Numbered from the stretch's first letter, positions 16,270-25,001 are shown. The stretch is DNA of 64,000 bases from Eggerthella lenta DSM 2243 (GCF_000024265.1 NC_013204.1:2918501-2982500); one strand, 5' to 3'. Made by a program: numbers and translations. The notes: generated by a model from the sequence alone, not told the origin.

Positions 16270-17064
16270 ATGATCTTCTACTTCACCGGCACCGGCAATT
16301 CGCTCGCGGCGGCGCAGACCATCGCGCGCGCAACGGACGACCTGCTCGTCGACATCGGCGCGGCCTACAAGTACAAGGACTTCGACTTCACGCTCGCGCA
16401 AGGCGAGCAGCTGGGCTTCGTCTTCCCCGTCTACAACTACACCACGCCGCCCATCATCGATGCGTTCCTCAAGCGAGCCCGCTTCCGCACGGGCAACAAG
16501 GAAACCTTCACGCCCGACTATTGCTTCGCCGTGATCAGCTGCGGCGCGTTCGTGGGCAGCACGGCGCGCGTCTTCGGCAAGCGCCTGTTGGACGCGCAGG
16601 GCATCAACCTCGACGCCTCGTTCAGCGTGAAATCGGTGGGCAACTGCACATACCTGTACGCGCCCGCCCAAGGCGAGAAGCGCAAGCGCCTGCTTGCCGG
16701 CGCGGAACTTGCCGCGCGCGAGACGGCAAATCGCATCGCAGCCCGCGAGCACGTGCGCGCCGAGCACCGCAATCCCCTAGGCATCGTGCTGTCCAAGTTC
16801 ACCGAAAAGGACGAGAAGCCGCGATCCACCTCGGAGTTCTTCGCGCTGCCCACCTGCATCAGCTGCGGCCAGTGCGCCGACCTCTGCCCCACCAACACCA
16901 TCACGATCATCGAAGGCGCGCCCCGCTGGGCCGAGCTGGGCTGCACGCAGTGCCTCGCCTGCCTGCACCGCTGCCCCGTGAACGCCATCCAGTACGGTGC
17001 GAAGACCGAGCGTCGCGGCCGCTACGTCAACCCCGTCCTCGCGAAAGCTCCCAAGCGCGCATAA
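16270..17064 (+). CDS. EFR1-type flavodoxin/4Fe-4S ferredoxin protein
   Basis: 264 residues. The N-terminal half is flavodoxin-like (FYFTGTGNSLAAAQ is the FMN phosphate loop; FVFPVYNYTTPPIIDAFL follows). The C-terminal half has two 4Fe-4S clusters, CISCGQCADLCP and CTQCLACLHRCP, near residues 200 and 235. EFR1 proteins are cytoplasmic electron carriers of anaerobes joining both cofactors in one chain. No obvious enzyme partner is adjacent. Start ATG at 16270 with GGAAAGG upstream. Confidence 0.9.
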   Translation: MIFYFTGTGNSLAAAQTIARATDDLLVDIGAAYKYKDFDFTLAQGEQLGFVFPVYNYTTPPIIDAFLKRARFRTGNKETFTPDYCFAVISCGAFVGSTARVFGKRLLDAQGINLDASFSVKSVGNCTYLYAPAQGEKRKRLLAGAELAARETANRIAAREHVRAEHRNPLGIVLSKFTEKDEKPRSTSEFFALPTCISCGQCADLCPTNTITIIEGAPRWAELGCTQCLACLHRCPVNAIQYGAKTERRGRYVNPVLAKAPKRA

Positions 17065-17073
17065 CGCTCCTCC

Positions 17074-17262
17074 CTAGCCTCGTTCAAGCAATTCCTTGAA
17101 CGACCGCTCTCCCCAGCCGTCGGGCGCCTCAAGCGTCGTCGAACGGATAAGCTCCCGCAGTTCCGCCTTTCGCTCAGGCGTCAATGCACGATGCCCGCTC
17201 CTTAGGTCTTCAAGCGAGGGGAAAGCTTTCGGAAGCTCTTCGTTGTCGATGACGGCAACCAT
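17074..17262 (-). CDS. small hypothetical protein
   Basis: 62 residues from ATG at 17262, preceded by AAAGGAG; the in-frame ATG at 17283 is less favoured. Acidic N-terminus (MVAVIDNEELPKAFPSLEDL), then basic and helical (ALTPERKAELRELI), ending RSFKELLERG. No family recognised. The stop lies 9 bases from the convergent EFR1 stop. It could be an orphan antitoxin-like or regulatory peptide, but nothing in the sequence proves this. Confidence 0.5.
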   Translation of the reverse strand: MVAVIDNEELPKAFPSLEDLRSGHRALTPERKAELRELIRSTTLEAPDGWGERSFKELLERG

Positions 17263-17343
17263 GACACGCTCCTTTCGCTTCATCGAGCATAGATGCGCAA
17301 TACCGTATTACGTCAATGACGGCAGTTGATCGCATGCGCTGTC

Positions 17344-17394
17344 TTGACGCTTCCGTATCTATTGTTTATAGTGTGCATATCGGGTATATACACT
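17344..17394 (+). promoter_or_regulatory. promoter and GntR operator of the ABC operon
   Basis: -35 TTGACG (17344-17349), 17-base spacer, -10 TATAGT (17367-17372). A 25-bp dyad (17370-17394) with AGTGT / ACACT ends overlaps the -10 and the start point, resembling YtrA-type operators. The mRNA leader to the TTG start would be about 165 bases. Confidence 0.75.
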
Positions 17395-17544
17395 CTACAC
17401 GTTACGGAGTGGACGATGCCCGGCCGGAGGGGACGAGGAACGTGCTTGGCCTCTCCCGGCGCGAAGCGGGACGCCGCGACGCGCCACCCGAGCGCAGGGG
17501 GACGCCCCGGTGCTCGCGCACGAAACCACGAAAGGGAGCCTGAG

Positions 17545-17922
17545 TTGGACATCATCATCTCGAATGCGAGCGACAAGCCCATCTACGACCAGATCGTCTC
17601 GCAGATGAAGGCCCTCATCCTGACGGGTGAGCTGGGCGAAGGGCAGCAGCTGCCCTCCATCCGAGCACTGGCCGGCGACCTGCGCATCAGCGTCATCACG
17701 ACCAAGCGCGCGTACGCCGAGCTGGAGCTCCAAGGCTTCATCGAGACGGTGCCCGGCAAGGGCAGCTTCGTGGCCGGCGGCAACCTCGAGCTTCTTCGCG
17801 AGGAGCGCCTCCGGCACATCGAGGAGCTGCTCGTCCAGGCCGTCGACGAAGCGCGCGGTGCGAACGTCGGCATCCCGGAGCTCCATGACATGCTCGACCT
17901 CATCGCAGAAAGTGACGACTGA
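17545..17922 (+). CDS. GntR-family (YtrA-type) transcriptional regulator
   Basis: 125 residues starting at TTG 17545 with AAAGGGAG upstream; the longer frame to 17326 reads through the promoter and is not used. Winged helix (IYDQIVSQMKALILTGELGEGQQLPSIRALAGDLRISVITTKRAYAELELQGFIETVPGKGSFVA) with the short C-terminal helices of YtrA regulators rather than a large effector domain. Its stop overlaps the ABC ATPase start (TGATG). YtrA regulators repress their own ABC operon and often respond to cell-envelope antibiotics. Confidence 0.92.
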   Translation: MDIIISNASDKPIYDQIVSQMKALILTGELGEGQQLPSIRALAGDLRISVITTKRAYAELELQGFIETVPGKGSFVAGGNLELLREERLRHIEELLVQAVDEARGANVGIPELHDMLDLIAESDD

Positions 17923-18812
17923 TGAACGACCTCCTCCGCATACGCAGCTTGTCGAAGCACTATGACGGCTTCGACCTCCGAAACGTCGACCTCACCGTAC
18001 CCGCCGGAAGCGTCGTCGGCTTCATCGGCTCGAACGGCGCCGGCAAGACGACCACCATCAAGGCCATCCTCGGCCTCATATACCCCGATGCCGGCTCCAT
18101 CGAGCTGCTCGGCCAAAACGTCGGCGAACATGCCGGCAGCAAGGCGATCAAGGACGCCAAGCAACGCACGGGCGTGGTGTTCGACACCTGCTCGTTCCCC
18201 GAGGAGATGACCGTCGCCTCGGTGGGCAAGCTCATGTCGTACAGCTACGACTCCTGGAGCCCTGCCGACTTCGAGCAGCGCCTGGCACAGTTCCAGCTGC
18301 CTAAGAGCAAGACGGTGAAGGACCTCTCCCGCGGCATGAGCATGAAGCTGTCGCTGGCTTGCGCGCTGGCACACGACCCCGACCTGCTGATCCTCGACGA
18401 GGCCACCGCCGGGCTCGACCCGCTCGCCCGCGAGGAAGCGCTCGACATCCTGCGCGGCTACATGCGGGATGAGCGCCACGGCATCCTCATGTCCAGCCAC
18501 ATCACGAGCGACCTCGAGAAGATCGCCGACTACATCGTGTGCATCGACGCCGGCCGCATCGTGTTCGCCGTCGAGAAGGACACGATCACCGATCTGGCCG
18601 GCATCGCGCACTGCCGCGCGACCGACTACGAGCGCATCGCCGAGAGCGGCTTCTTCGCCCCCGGCGAGCTGCGCAGCATGCGCCACCCCTACGGCATCGA
18701 CGTACTGGCTCCCGACCGTTTCGCGTTCGCCGAGAACTTCAAGAACATCGCCGTCGACAAGGCCGATATCGATGTCTACATGGGCATGATGCTGAAAGGA
18801 GAGGTCCGATGA
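17922..18812 (+). CDS. ABC transporter ATP-binding protein (YtrB-like)
   Basis: 296 residues. Walker A GSNGAGKT at 36-43, signature LSRGM near 140, Walker B LLILDEAT, and an H-loop (SSHITSDLEKIADYI). The C-terminal 80 residues are an extra domain usual in antibiotic-response exporters. Overlaps the regulator upstream and the permease downstream (ATGA). Partners are the two membrane proteins that follow. Confidence 0.93.
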   Translation: MNDLLRIRSLSKHYDGFDLRNVDLTVPAGSVVGFIGSNGAGKTTTIKAILGLIYPDAGSIELLGQNVGEHAGSKAIKDAKQRTGVVFDTCSFPEEMTVASVGKLMSYSYDSWSPADFEQRLAQFQLPKSKTVKDLSRGMSMKLSLACALAHDPDLLILDEATAGLDPLAREEALDILRGYMRDERHGILMSSHITSDLEKIADYIVCIDAGRIVFAVEKDTITDLAGIAHCRATDYERIAESGFFAPGELRSMRHPYGIDVLAPDRFAFAENFKNIAVDKADIDVYMGMMLKGEVR

Positions 18813-19507
18813 AAGCCATGATCATGTCCGATCTCCTGATCGCGAAGAAATACCTGCTGCAACAACTGGGCGTCTCCATCGCCGTGGGCATCTTCATCAC
18901 CGTCGTGATAGGAAACCTCTACGTTGCCGCTCCCATGGTGGGCGTGATGATCCCCTTCTCGCTGACCATCACCATCCTCGCGCTTGACGAACGCGCCAAC
19001 TGGCAGCAGTTCCGTCTGGCTTTGCCCATGTCGCGATCGAACGTGATCGCAGGCCGCTACGTCAGCTTCGCGCTGTTGGCGCTGCTGGGCATCGCGGCAG
19101 GCCTGCTGGTGACGCTCGTGATGGTCGCCGTTGCGCAGATCGCCCCCGGCGTTCCCCAGCTAGCCGACCTCATGGGGAACTTCTCGTGGCAGGCCATGCT
19201 CTTCGCGTCCGTCGCCGGATTGGCCATCATCTTGGTCATGCTGTCCGTCACGATGCCCTTGTTCTCGCGGTTCGGCATGACGAAGGGCGTCCGCTACCTG
19301 CCGCTGCTCATCATAATCGGCGTGTTCTTCGCGTTCCAGCTCGACGGCAACGGGCCGCCGCCCGAGTTCGTCGCGAACGTGCTGAACCTGTTGGAGTCGC
19401 CCGCGGGCACCATCGCCATCGCTGCCGGAGTTCTTGCGATCACGGCCGCCGTCTACGCGATCTCAGCCGTAATCTCCACCAAGCTGTACCAGAAGCGCGA
19501 GCTCTAG
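18809..19507 (+). CDS. ABC-2 type permease (first of two)
   Basis: 232 residues, six membrane segments (for example QLGVSIAVGIFITVVIGNLYVAA, YVSFALLALLGIAAGLLVTLVMVAVA and LPLLIIIGVFFAFQL). It has the family loop DERANWQQFRLALPMSRSNVIAGRY, in which a cytoplasmic segment with ALPMSR follows the second helix. ATGA overlap with the ATPase gene. Substrate unknown. Confidence 0.87.
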   Translation: MKAMIMSDLLIAKKYLLQQLGVSIAVGIFITVVIGNLYVAAPMVGVMIPFSLTITILALDERANWQQFRLALPMSRSNVIAGRYVSFALLALLGIAAGLLVTLVMVAVAQIAPGVPQLADLMGNFSWQAMLFASVAGLAIILVMLSVTMPLFSRFGMTKGVRYLPLLIIIGVFFAFQLDGNGPPPEFVANVLNLLESPAGTIAIAAGVLAITAAVYAISAVISTKLYQKREL

Positions 19508-19528
19508 CGAACGGAAAAGGAGCGCCCC

Positions 19529-20236
19529 ATGAAGACCATGATGCTTGCCGATTTCCTCGCTTTGGCGAAATCGCTGCCGAAGAACGTGGCGCTGTGGGCG
19601 CTCCTTGCAACGGGCATATGCCTGGCAGCGGGGAACGCGACTCCCATCATCCTGCTCACCGGCTTCCCCATGTCCCACATGGTGCTCATGCCCATGCTGC
19701 TGCGCGACCAGCGGCGCGATTGGGTCGCCTTTCGCCAGGCTTTGCCGCTTTCGCGAGCAAACGTAGTGGCGGGACGCTACGCAAGCATCGCCGTCGTCGT
19801 CGCCGGATGCGTCGCTCTCGGCGTCGCAGCGTATACGACCGCTTGCATCGTCAACGCCGTTGTGCCGGGGCTTCCGCTTGTCCGCCATTTCGCCGTAGGC
19901 TTCGACGCTGCGGGCGTCGTATCGTTCGCGGCCGGCACGTTCGCCCTCACCATCGCCATGTTCAGCGTGCTGCTGCCGTTCATGTTCGCCGACAGCCACC
20001 GCAAGCTCGCCAGCTACATCCCCTTCGCCTTCATGCTCGCCCTCATGGGCTGGATCTACATATTCCGCTCCATGAACTTCGACGCGTTTCTTCCCCTCGT
20101 GGGCCGGATCGTCGTCGCCGCGCAGTCGCTGGGCGGCGCGCTCGTCGTGGGAGGATGCGTCACGGCGGCGGCGCTCGCCTTGTACGTCGTATCGGAGCGC
20201 GCGGCGGTTCGCGGGTACGCGACGCGCGACCTCTAG
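19529..20236 (+). CDS. ABC-2 type permease (second of two)
   Basis: 235 residues and a diverged paralogue of the preceding gene: it has the same loop, DQRRDWVAFRQALPLSRANVVAGRYASIAVV, at the same position. Six membrane segments. Spaced 21 bases from the first permease with AAAAGGAG as ribosome-binding site. The two probably form a heterodimeric channel with the ATPase. Confidence 0.87.
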   Translation: MKTMMLADFLALAKSLPKNVALWALLATGICLAAGNATPIILLTGFPMSHMVLMPMLLRDQRRDWVAFRQALPLSRANVVAGRYASIAVVVAGCVALGVAAYTTACIVNAVVPGLPLVRHFAVGFDAAGVVSFAAGTFALTIAMFSVLLPFMFADSHRKLASYIPFAFMLALMGWIYIFRSMNFDAFLPLVGRIVVAAQSLGGALVVGGCVTAAALALYVVSERAAVRGYATRDL

Positions 20237-20643
20237 CCCATCTGAACCAGATCGGCCAGCGTCACGTTGTCCACGTAATCCTCGATGGCCTGGTCGAGCC
20301 CACGCCAGAAATTGATGGCCACGCACTGATCGCGGCGCGGACACGCCTCCGCGCCGTCTTCGAGGCATGACACCGGCGCGCAGCTGCCCTCGGTGGCGCG
20401 CAAGACGTCTCCCGCAGTGATCTGATCAGCCGGACGCGCCAACAGATACCCGCCGCTCACGCCGCGCACGCTTTTGAGAACGCCCGCCTTCACCAGCGCC
20501 CCGCCCAGCTGTTCGAGGTATTTGACGGACAGATCCTCCCGCTCGGCCGCTTGCCGCATGGTGACCAGCGCGCCGGCTTCCCCTTGTCGTGCGATGTCGA
20601 TCATGAGCCGCAACGCATAGCGTCCCCGTGTCGATATCATCAT
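20233..20643 (-). CDS. Rrf2-family regulator (IscR/CymR-like)
   Basis: 136 residues from ATG at 20643. Winged helix with STRGRYALRLMIDIARQGEAG and the recognition part LSVKYLEQLGGALVKAGVLKSVRGVSGGYLLA. The loop SCAPVSCLEDGAEACPRRDQC contains four cysteines where IscR binds its 2Fe-2S cluster, so redox or iron-sulfur sensing is likely. No isc/suf or cysteine gene is adjacent, so the target is unknown. Ends 3 bases inside the convergent permease gene. Confidence 0.9.
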   Translation of the reverse strand: MMISTRGRYALRLMIDIARQGEAGALVTMRQAAEREDLSVKYLEQLGGALVKAGVLKSVRGVSGGYLLARPADQITAGDVLRATEGSCAPVSCLEDGAEACPRRDQCVAINFWRGLDQAIEDYVDNVTLADLVQMG

Positions 20644-20864
20644 GTTCGTCGCACCGTCCTTCGATGGTGTTACCGGCCTTGCCGCACGCGACGGCCGCAC
20701 CCTTCTCGTTCGTGTCGTTTTCAAAAGTATAGCCCATCGTTTACCTGATAGAACACGCCTTTCTTGCAGGAATGTAAGGATGGGGCAAGCGGTCGGTAAG
20801 GCGGCGTTAAGAACCGCTTGGTATAACGTAGTGGGGAGTTTTCCTCTACAGAAAGGTGGAAACC

Positions 20865-21617
20865 ATGAAAGGAACGGCGCATCGTGCATCGACGGCGCAT
20901 CCAGCCATCACGTTCATCGGGCGCCTCGCCCTGGCGGCGCTCATCCTCGTCGTGCTCGTGGAAGTGTACTTTCTTGCACGCGGGTTCAACCTGTACCGCG
21001 AAGCGATCGAGGAAGCCGGCCTCGACGAGATGGCCGCATCCATCCAGAGCAGCGAGTCGTTCACGCCCATCGACGAGCTGCCGGACCTGTACCTGCAGGC
21101 CGTCGTGGCCGTGGAGGATCATCGGTTCTACGCCCATCCCGGCTTCGATGCCATCGCCACGGCGCGCGCCCTCATGAACGACCTCAAAGCGGGCGCCATC
21201 GTGGAAGGCGGCAGCACCATCACCCAGCAGCTGGCGAAGAACCAGTACTTCACCCAAGAGCAGACCGTCGAGCGCAAGATAGCCGAAGTGTTCATGGCGC
21301 TGACGATGGAGCAGCACTTCTCGAAGCGCACTATCCTGGAGCTATACGTGAACTCCATCTACTTCGGCGACGGCTACGAGGGCATCGGCAGTGCGAGCTG
21401 GGGTTATTTCGGCAAAGCCCCCAGCGCGCTCGATGCCGACGAATGCACGCTGCTGGCCGGCATCCCGAACGCGCCGAGCGTGTACGCGCTGTCTCAGAAC
21501 CCTGGCCTCGCGCGCGAGCGCCAGCAGGAAGTGTTGCGGAAGCTCGTGTCCTACGACTACCTCGGGCAGGACGCAGCACAGCACATTCTGGGAAACCTGC
21601 GCGCGCTGGCCGCATGA
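20865..21617 (+). CDS. monofunctional peptidoglycan glycosyltransferase (GT51)
   Basis: 250 residues from ATG at 20865 (AAAGGTGG upstream). One N-terminal membrane anchor (LALAALILVVLVEVYFLA), then the GT51 domain: EDHRFYAHPGFD with the catalytic glutamate, GGSTITQQLAKNQY, and RKIAEVFMALTMEQHFSK. It lacks a transpeptidase domain. Polymerises lipid II outside the membrane. A lysozyme-like lipoprotein follows, suggesting a small wall-remodelling cluster. Confidence 0.93.
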   Translation: MKGTAHRASTAHPAITFIGRLALAALILVVLVEVYFLARGFNLYREAIEEAGLDEMAASIQSSESFTPIDELPDLYLQAVVAVEDHRFYAHPGFDAIATARALMNDLKAGAIVEGGSTITQQLAKNQYFTQEQTVERKIAEVFMALTMEQHFSKRTILELYVNSIYFGDGYEGIGSASWGYFGKAPSALDADECTLLAGIPNAPSVYALSQNPGLARERQQEVLRKLVSYDYLGQDAAQHILGNLRALAA

Positions 21618-21752
21618 CGCGCCGTCCCATCGATCCGCTCGCGCCGAACACCGCGTCAGAGCGGTGCACGCCTTGCATGCAGGTTCTGTAGTCGTCGTAG
21701 CGCCGACGGGTTCGCCCGCACGGACGACGGGGGCTTTGGTAGGATAAGCCGC

Positions 21753-22553
21753 ATGAAACGATTCAAAACCACCGTTGCAGCCGCCCTGACCGCCGTCGCC
21801 CTGCTGGGATCGCTCGGCTTCATGGCGGCATGCGGCCCCGAAGATGCAGCGGAGCCCGCGGCGCAGGCATACGTGAGCCCCTACGATTGGAGCGGACTCG
21901 AACGTTCGGGCGACCGCCTGGCTTTCCGCGAGAACGGCGAGGTGCGCTCCCAGTTTGGCGTGGACGTGTCCGACCATCAAGGCGCCATCGACTGGAGCGC
22001 TGTGGCGAGCGACGGCGTGGACTTCGCCTTCGTGCGCGTGGGCAACCGCGGCTACACCGAGGGCGCGCTGTACGCCGATGCCCGATACGCCGAGAATATC
22101 GACAATGCGACGAGCGCGGGCCTCGATGTGGGCGCGTACTTCTTCTCGCAAGCCGTCACCGTCGAGGAGGCGCGTGAAGAAGCCGAGTTCGTGCTGCGGC
22201 TGCTTGCCGGCCGTTACCTGGCGCTGCCCGTGGCGTACGACCACGAGCCCGTCGCCGACGGCGCGGGCCGTGCGAACAACATGGACCGCGAAACGCTCAC
22301 CGCGTGCGCGCGGGCGTTCTGCGAGCGTCTCGAGCAGGGCGGCTACGGGACGATGATCTACGGCAACAGCGGCGACATGGCGCGCTACGACCGCGCCGAT
22401 CTGGGCGGACGTCCCGTCTGGTTCGCCGAGTACGACGCCGCCCAGCCGCACGCGCAGTTCGACTTCGCCATCTGGCAGTACACCAACGGCGGCTCCGTGG
22501 CAGGCATCGACACCGCCGTCGACCTCAACCTGCTGCTGCCGCCCGCGAAGTAA
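21753..22553 (+). CDS. GH25 lysozyme-family lipoprotein
   Basis: 266 residues with a lipoprotein signal (KRFKTTVAAALTAVALLG and lipobox FMAAC, Cys27). The GH25 fold is shown by FGVDVSDHQGAIDW, FVRVGNRGYTEG, DVGAYFFSQAV, the catalytic D-x-E as YDHEP, WFAEYD and FAIWQYTNGGSVAGIDTAVDLN. It would cleave the glycan strand while anchored to the outer face of the membrane. A TAGGAT -10 lies only about 10 bases before the ATG, suggesting a very short or leaderless mRNA, although a transcript from the transglycosylase could also include it. Confidence 0.9.
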   Translation: MKRFKTTVAAALTAVALLGSLGFMAACGPEDAAEPAAQAYVSPYDWSGLERSGDRLAFRENGEVRSQFGVDVSDHQGAIDWSAVASDGVDFAFVRVGNRGYTEGALYADARYAENIDNATSAGLDVGAYFFSQAVTVEEAREEAEFVLRLLAGRYLALPVAYDHEPVADGAGRANNMDRETLTACARAFCERLEQGGYGTMIYGNSGDMARYDRADLGGRPVWFAEYDAAQPHAQFDFAIWQYTNGGSVAGIDTAVDLNLLLPPAK

Positions 22554-22562
22554 AACCCGCCC

Positions 22563-22591
22563 TTGGCACGTTCATCGGTTCGTGATACACT
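22563..22591 (+). promoter_or_regulatory. promoter of the MFS efflux gene
   Basis: -35 TTGGCA (22563-22568), exactly 17 bases, -10 TACACT (22586-22591). The predicted transcript begins near 22598, leaving a 216-base leader before the efflux gene. Confidence 0.7.
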
Positions 22592-22631
22592 GGCCGTTAC
22601 TTTTCGCTCGAAATCATGAGGAGCATGCTCG

Positions 22632-22655
22632 ATGGCTGGTCGCCTTTTCCGCTAA
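22632..22655 (+). CDS. seven-residue leader peptide MAGRLFR
   Basis: ATG at 22632 follows GAGGAG by eight bases and encodes MAGRLFR then TAA. The stop overlaps a small hairpin (22654-22671). Short leaders with an R/K-x-(x)-R/K motif cause macrolide-dependent ribosome stalling upstream of erm and mef genes, and the next gene is a Mef-like pump. The function is inferred. Confidence 0.6.
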   Translation: MAGRLFR

Positions 22656-22813
22656 ATCGCTCAGTCGATTTGCGATTCATCCCTGCGCCGCGCGTTCGCG
22701 CAACGCATAGTTGCCGCTTCGGCGGCCTTCTTCCATCTAGAATTGGTAGCGCAACCGCGTTCGCTACCTCACACTGACGTTCATCCGACCATCTCGTTCT
22801 ATAGGAGCTATCC
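22654..22813 (+). promoter_or_regulatory. structured leader, candidate attenuator
   Basis: Alternative pairings start at the leader stop: AAATCG/CGATTT (22654-22659 with 22666-22671) excludes AATCGC/GCGATT (22655-22660 with 22672-22677). Downstream are a GCCGC-TTC-GGCGGC hairpin near 22713 and a perfect 7-bp hairpin GGTAGCG/CGCTACC (22745-22768). The coding start follows at 22814 with AGGAG. Confidence 0.55.
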
Positions 22814-24133
22814 ATGACTGCATCGACCGCGCCCCTGAGCGCAGCCGGTCGCGAGCTGCCGAAGCGCTGGCTTGCGATCATCGCCACCATCTGGGGCGGA
22901 CAAGCCGCTTCTATGATCACCAGCTACGCCGCGGGATACGCCGTGGTGTGGTACATCACCGAGACTACGGGCAGCGCCATCATGCTGGCCGCGGCCGCCA
23001 TCTGCGCGTATCTGCCGCAAGGACTGCTGTCACCCTTCGGCGGCGTCATCGCCGACAAGCACAACCGCAAGACGGTCATGATCGTGGCCGACCTCTCGGT
23101 GGGCATCGTGTCGCTGGGGCTGGGCATCGTCATCCTGTTCGGGCAGGTATCGTTTCCGCTGCTCATGATCCTCGTCATCGTGCGCAGCATCGGACAGGCC
23201 TTCCACGGCCCCGCCATGATGGCCGCCATGCCGCTGCTCGTGCCCGAGAAGCACCTGCTGCGCATCAACACGCTCGACCAGCTGCTCATGTCCGTCGCGT
23301 CCATCGGCGCCCCCGCGTTCGGCATCTTCCTGTACACCACCATCGGGTTCCACTCCGTGATGTTCCTCGACTTCGCCGGAGCACTCGTGGCCGTGGCGGG
23401 GCTTGCGCTGGCGAAGATCCCCACCGTCGCCGATGAGACCGCCGAGAACCAGCACGTGCTGGCGAACCTTCGCGACGGCTGGAAAGCGCTGTCGGCAACC
23501 CGCGGGCTCGTCATCCTCATCGCCGGCATCACCATCGGCATGATGGCGTTCGCCCCGCTGGGCGCCATCTTCCCGCTTATGACGTACGACCACTTCGGCG
23601 GTGACGGCTACATGGCGTCCGTCGTGGAAGCCGCGTTCGGCGTAGGGATGATCGCGGGGTCCATCGTGCTCATGGCCTGGGGCGGCGGCAAGCGCCTGGC
23701 CGGACTCATCGCGGTGGCCTCCCTCATCGTGGGTGTCACCACCACGGCGTGCGGATTCCTCGCCCCCACCATGTTCTGGGCGTTCGTTGCGTTGTGCGCC
23801 GTCATGGCGCTGGCATGCTCCTGGTTCAACGGACCGCTGATCACGCTCATCCAGCGCAACGTGCCCGAGGAGAAGACGGGCCGCGCGCTGGGCCTGGCCA
23901 TGGCCGCCATGGGACTGGCCTCCCCCGTGGGCATCGCCATCGGCGGCGTGGCCGCCGAAGCTATGGGCGTAGCAGCGTTTTTCGTGGCGGACGGCCTCGT
24001 ATGCATTGCGCTGGGACTGACCGTGTACCTGTTCAAGAGCGTGCGCGCCCTCGATCATGACGAGCCGCACGTCCTGCGCGACAGCGCGGCCGAGGCGAAC
24101 GCGGAGATCGGAACAGTCTCGGAAGAGGGCTAG
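22814..24133 (+). CDS. MFS drug efflux transporter, Mef-like
   Basis: 439 residues, 12 membrane segments. The N-terminus aligns in style with macrolide efflux Mef proteins: IWGGQAASMITSYAAGYAVVWYITETTGSA and the loop GGVIADKHNRKTVMIVADL (motif A of the major facilitator superfamily), then RSIGQAFHGPAMMAAMPLLVPE. The tail after the last helix is acidic. Expression is probably controlled by the leader peptide and hairpins upstream. The substrate is not proven; macrolides or other ribosome-targeting drugs would fit the leader. Confidence 0.85.
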   Translation: MTASTAPLSAAGRELPKRWLAIIATIWGGQAASMITSYAAGYAVVWYITETTGSAIMLAAAAICAYLPQGLLSPFGGVIADKHNRKTVMIVADLSVGIVSLGLGIVILFGQVSFPLLMILVIVRSIGQAFHGPAMMAAMPLLVPEKHLLRINTLDQLLMSVASIGAPAFGIFLYTTIGFHSVMFLDFAGALVAVAGLALAKIPTVADETAENQHVLANLRDGWKALSATRGLVILIAGITIGMMAFAPLGAIFPLMTYDHFGGDGYMASVVEAAFGVGMIAGSIVLMAWGGGKRLAGLIAVASLIVGVTTTACGFLAPTMFWAFVALCAVMALACSWFNGPLITLIQRNVPEEKTGRALGLAMAAMGLASPVGIAIGGVAAEAMGVAAFFVADGLVCIALGLTVYLFKSVRALDHDEPHVLRDSAAEANAEIGTVSEEG

Positions 24134-24156
24134 CGGCTCTCTTTTGCTCGAGACAT

Positions 24157-24200
24157 CGAAACGGGGGCTGTCCGACACTGTCGAGCAGCCCCCGTTTTCG
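24157..24200. terminator. bidirectional terminator hairpin
   Basis: CGAAACGGGGGCTG pairs with CAGCCCCCGTTTTCG, with a loop of about 16 bases. It lies between the convergent efflux and SDR genes. Confidence 0.8.
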
Positions 24201-24233
24201 CCGAGTTAGGGAGGGTTGGCGTTTGGTGCAGCT

Positions 24234-25001
24234 TTACGGCTTCATGCCGGAACCGCCCTGCACCATGATGGTGTCGCCCGTTACGAACGAGGCATCGGGA
24301 CTGGCCAGGAACACGCACACGCGTCCTACGTCCTTCTCCGCGTCGCCGAAGCGTCCGAGCGGGATCGCCTTCACGTTCTTCTCGTACATCTCGGGCTCGC
24401 GCTCGCGCCATTCCTCGAGCGCCTTCGTCATGACGATAGGGCATACGATGTTCACGTTGATGTTGTCGGGGCCCCACTCCGATGCGGCCACGCGGCTCAT
24501 GCCTCGGATGCCCTCTTTCGCCGCAGCGTAGGAGCTCTGTCCTGGATTGCCGCCGATGCCCGCGCCGGAAGCGAAGTTGATGACGGATCCCGCCGTCTCC
24601 TTCAGGTAAGGGTAGGCATGCTTCATGTAGAAGAACGTCGCGTACAGGCCGGATCGAACCGCCAGGTCGAAGTCCTCCTCCGAATGCTGCACCAGCGTCA
24701 ATCCCGACGCCGACGCCTGCGCGTTGTTGATCAGGACGTCGATGCGCCCGCCGAAGTGCTCGGCGCCCGCTTCGACCGCCGCACGCACCTCCTCTTCCAC
24801 CGATCCGTTCGCGAGAATCGTGAACACTTCGGAGCCGAAATCGCGCTCAAGCTCCTCCTTCGCCGCTTCCAGACCGCCGGGGAACAGGTCGGTGAGGATG
24901 AACTTCGCACCCTCGGTGGCGAATGCGCGCTCGATACCCCGAGCGATACCGCCGCCACCGCCGGTGATCAGCACCACCTTGTCCTTCAAGCCCATGTCCA
25001 T
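24234..25001 (-). CDS. short-chain dehydrogenase/reductase
   Basis: 255 residues from ATG at 25001 (AAGGAG upstream). Classical SDR: NAD(P)-binding TGGGGGIARGI near residue 14, NNAQAS in the place of NNAG, and a catalytic Ser / Tyr-x-x-x-Lys (NFASGAGIGG and SSYAAAKEGIRG). It ends with FVTGDTIMVQGGSGMKP. Substrate cannot be read from the sequence. Eggerthellaceae use SDRs as hydroxysteroid dehydrogenases on bile acids, but 3-oxoacyl reductase or sugar dehydrogenase roles are equally open. Confidence 0.88.
   Translation of the reverse strand: MDMGLKDKVVLITGGGGGIARGIERAFATEGAKFILTDLFPGGLEAAKEELERDFGSEVFTILANGSVEEEVRAAVEAGAEHFGGRIDVLINNAQASASGLTLVQHSEEDFDLAVRSGLYATFFYMKHAYPYLKETAGSVINFASGAGIGGNPGQSSYAAAKEGIRGMSRVAASEWGPDNINVNIVCPIVMTKALEEWREREPEMYEKNVKAIPLGRFGDAEKDVGRVCVFLASPDASFVTGDTIMVQGGSGMKP

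Noticed and set aside
16021-16767. 248-residue frame opposite the EFR1 ferredoxin
   Set aside because: Shadow frame crossing the intergenic parS region; no domain and no ribosome-binding site.
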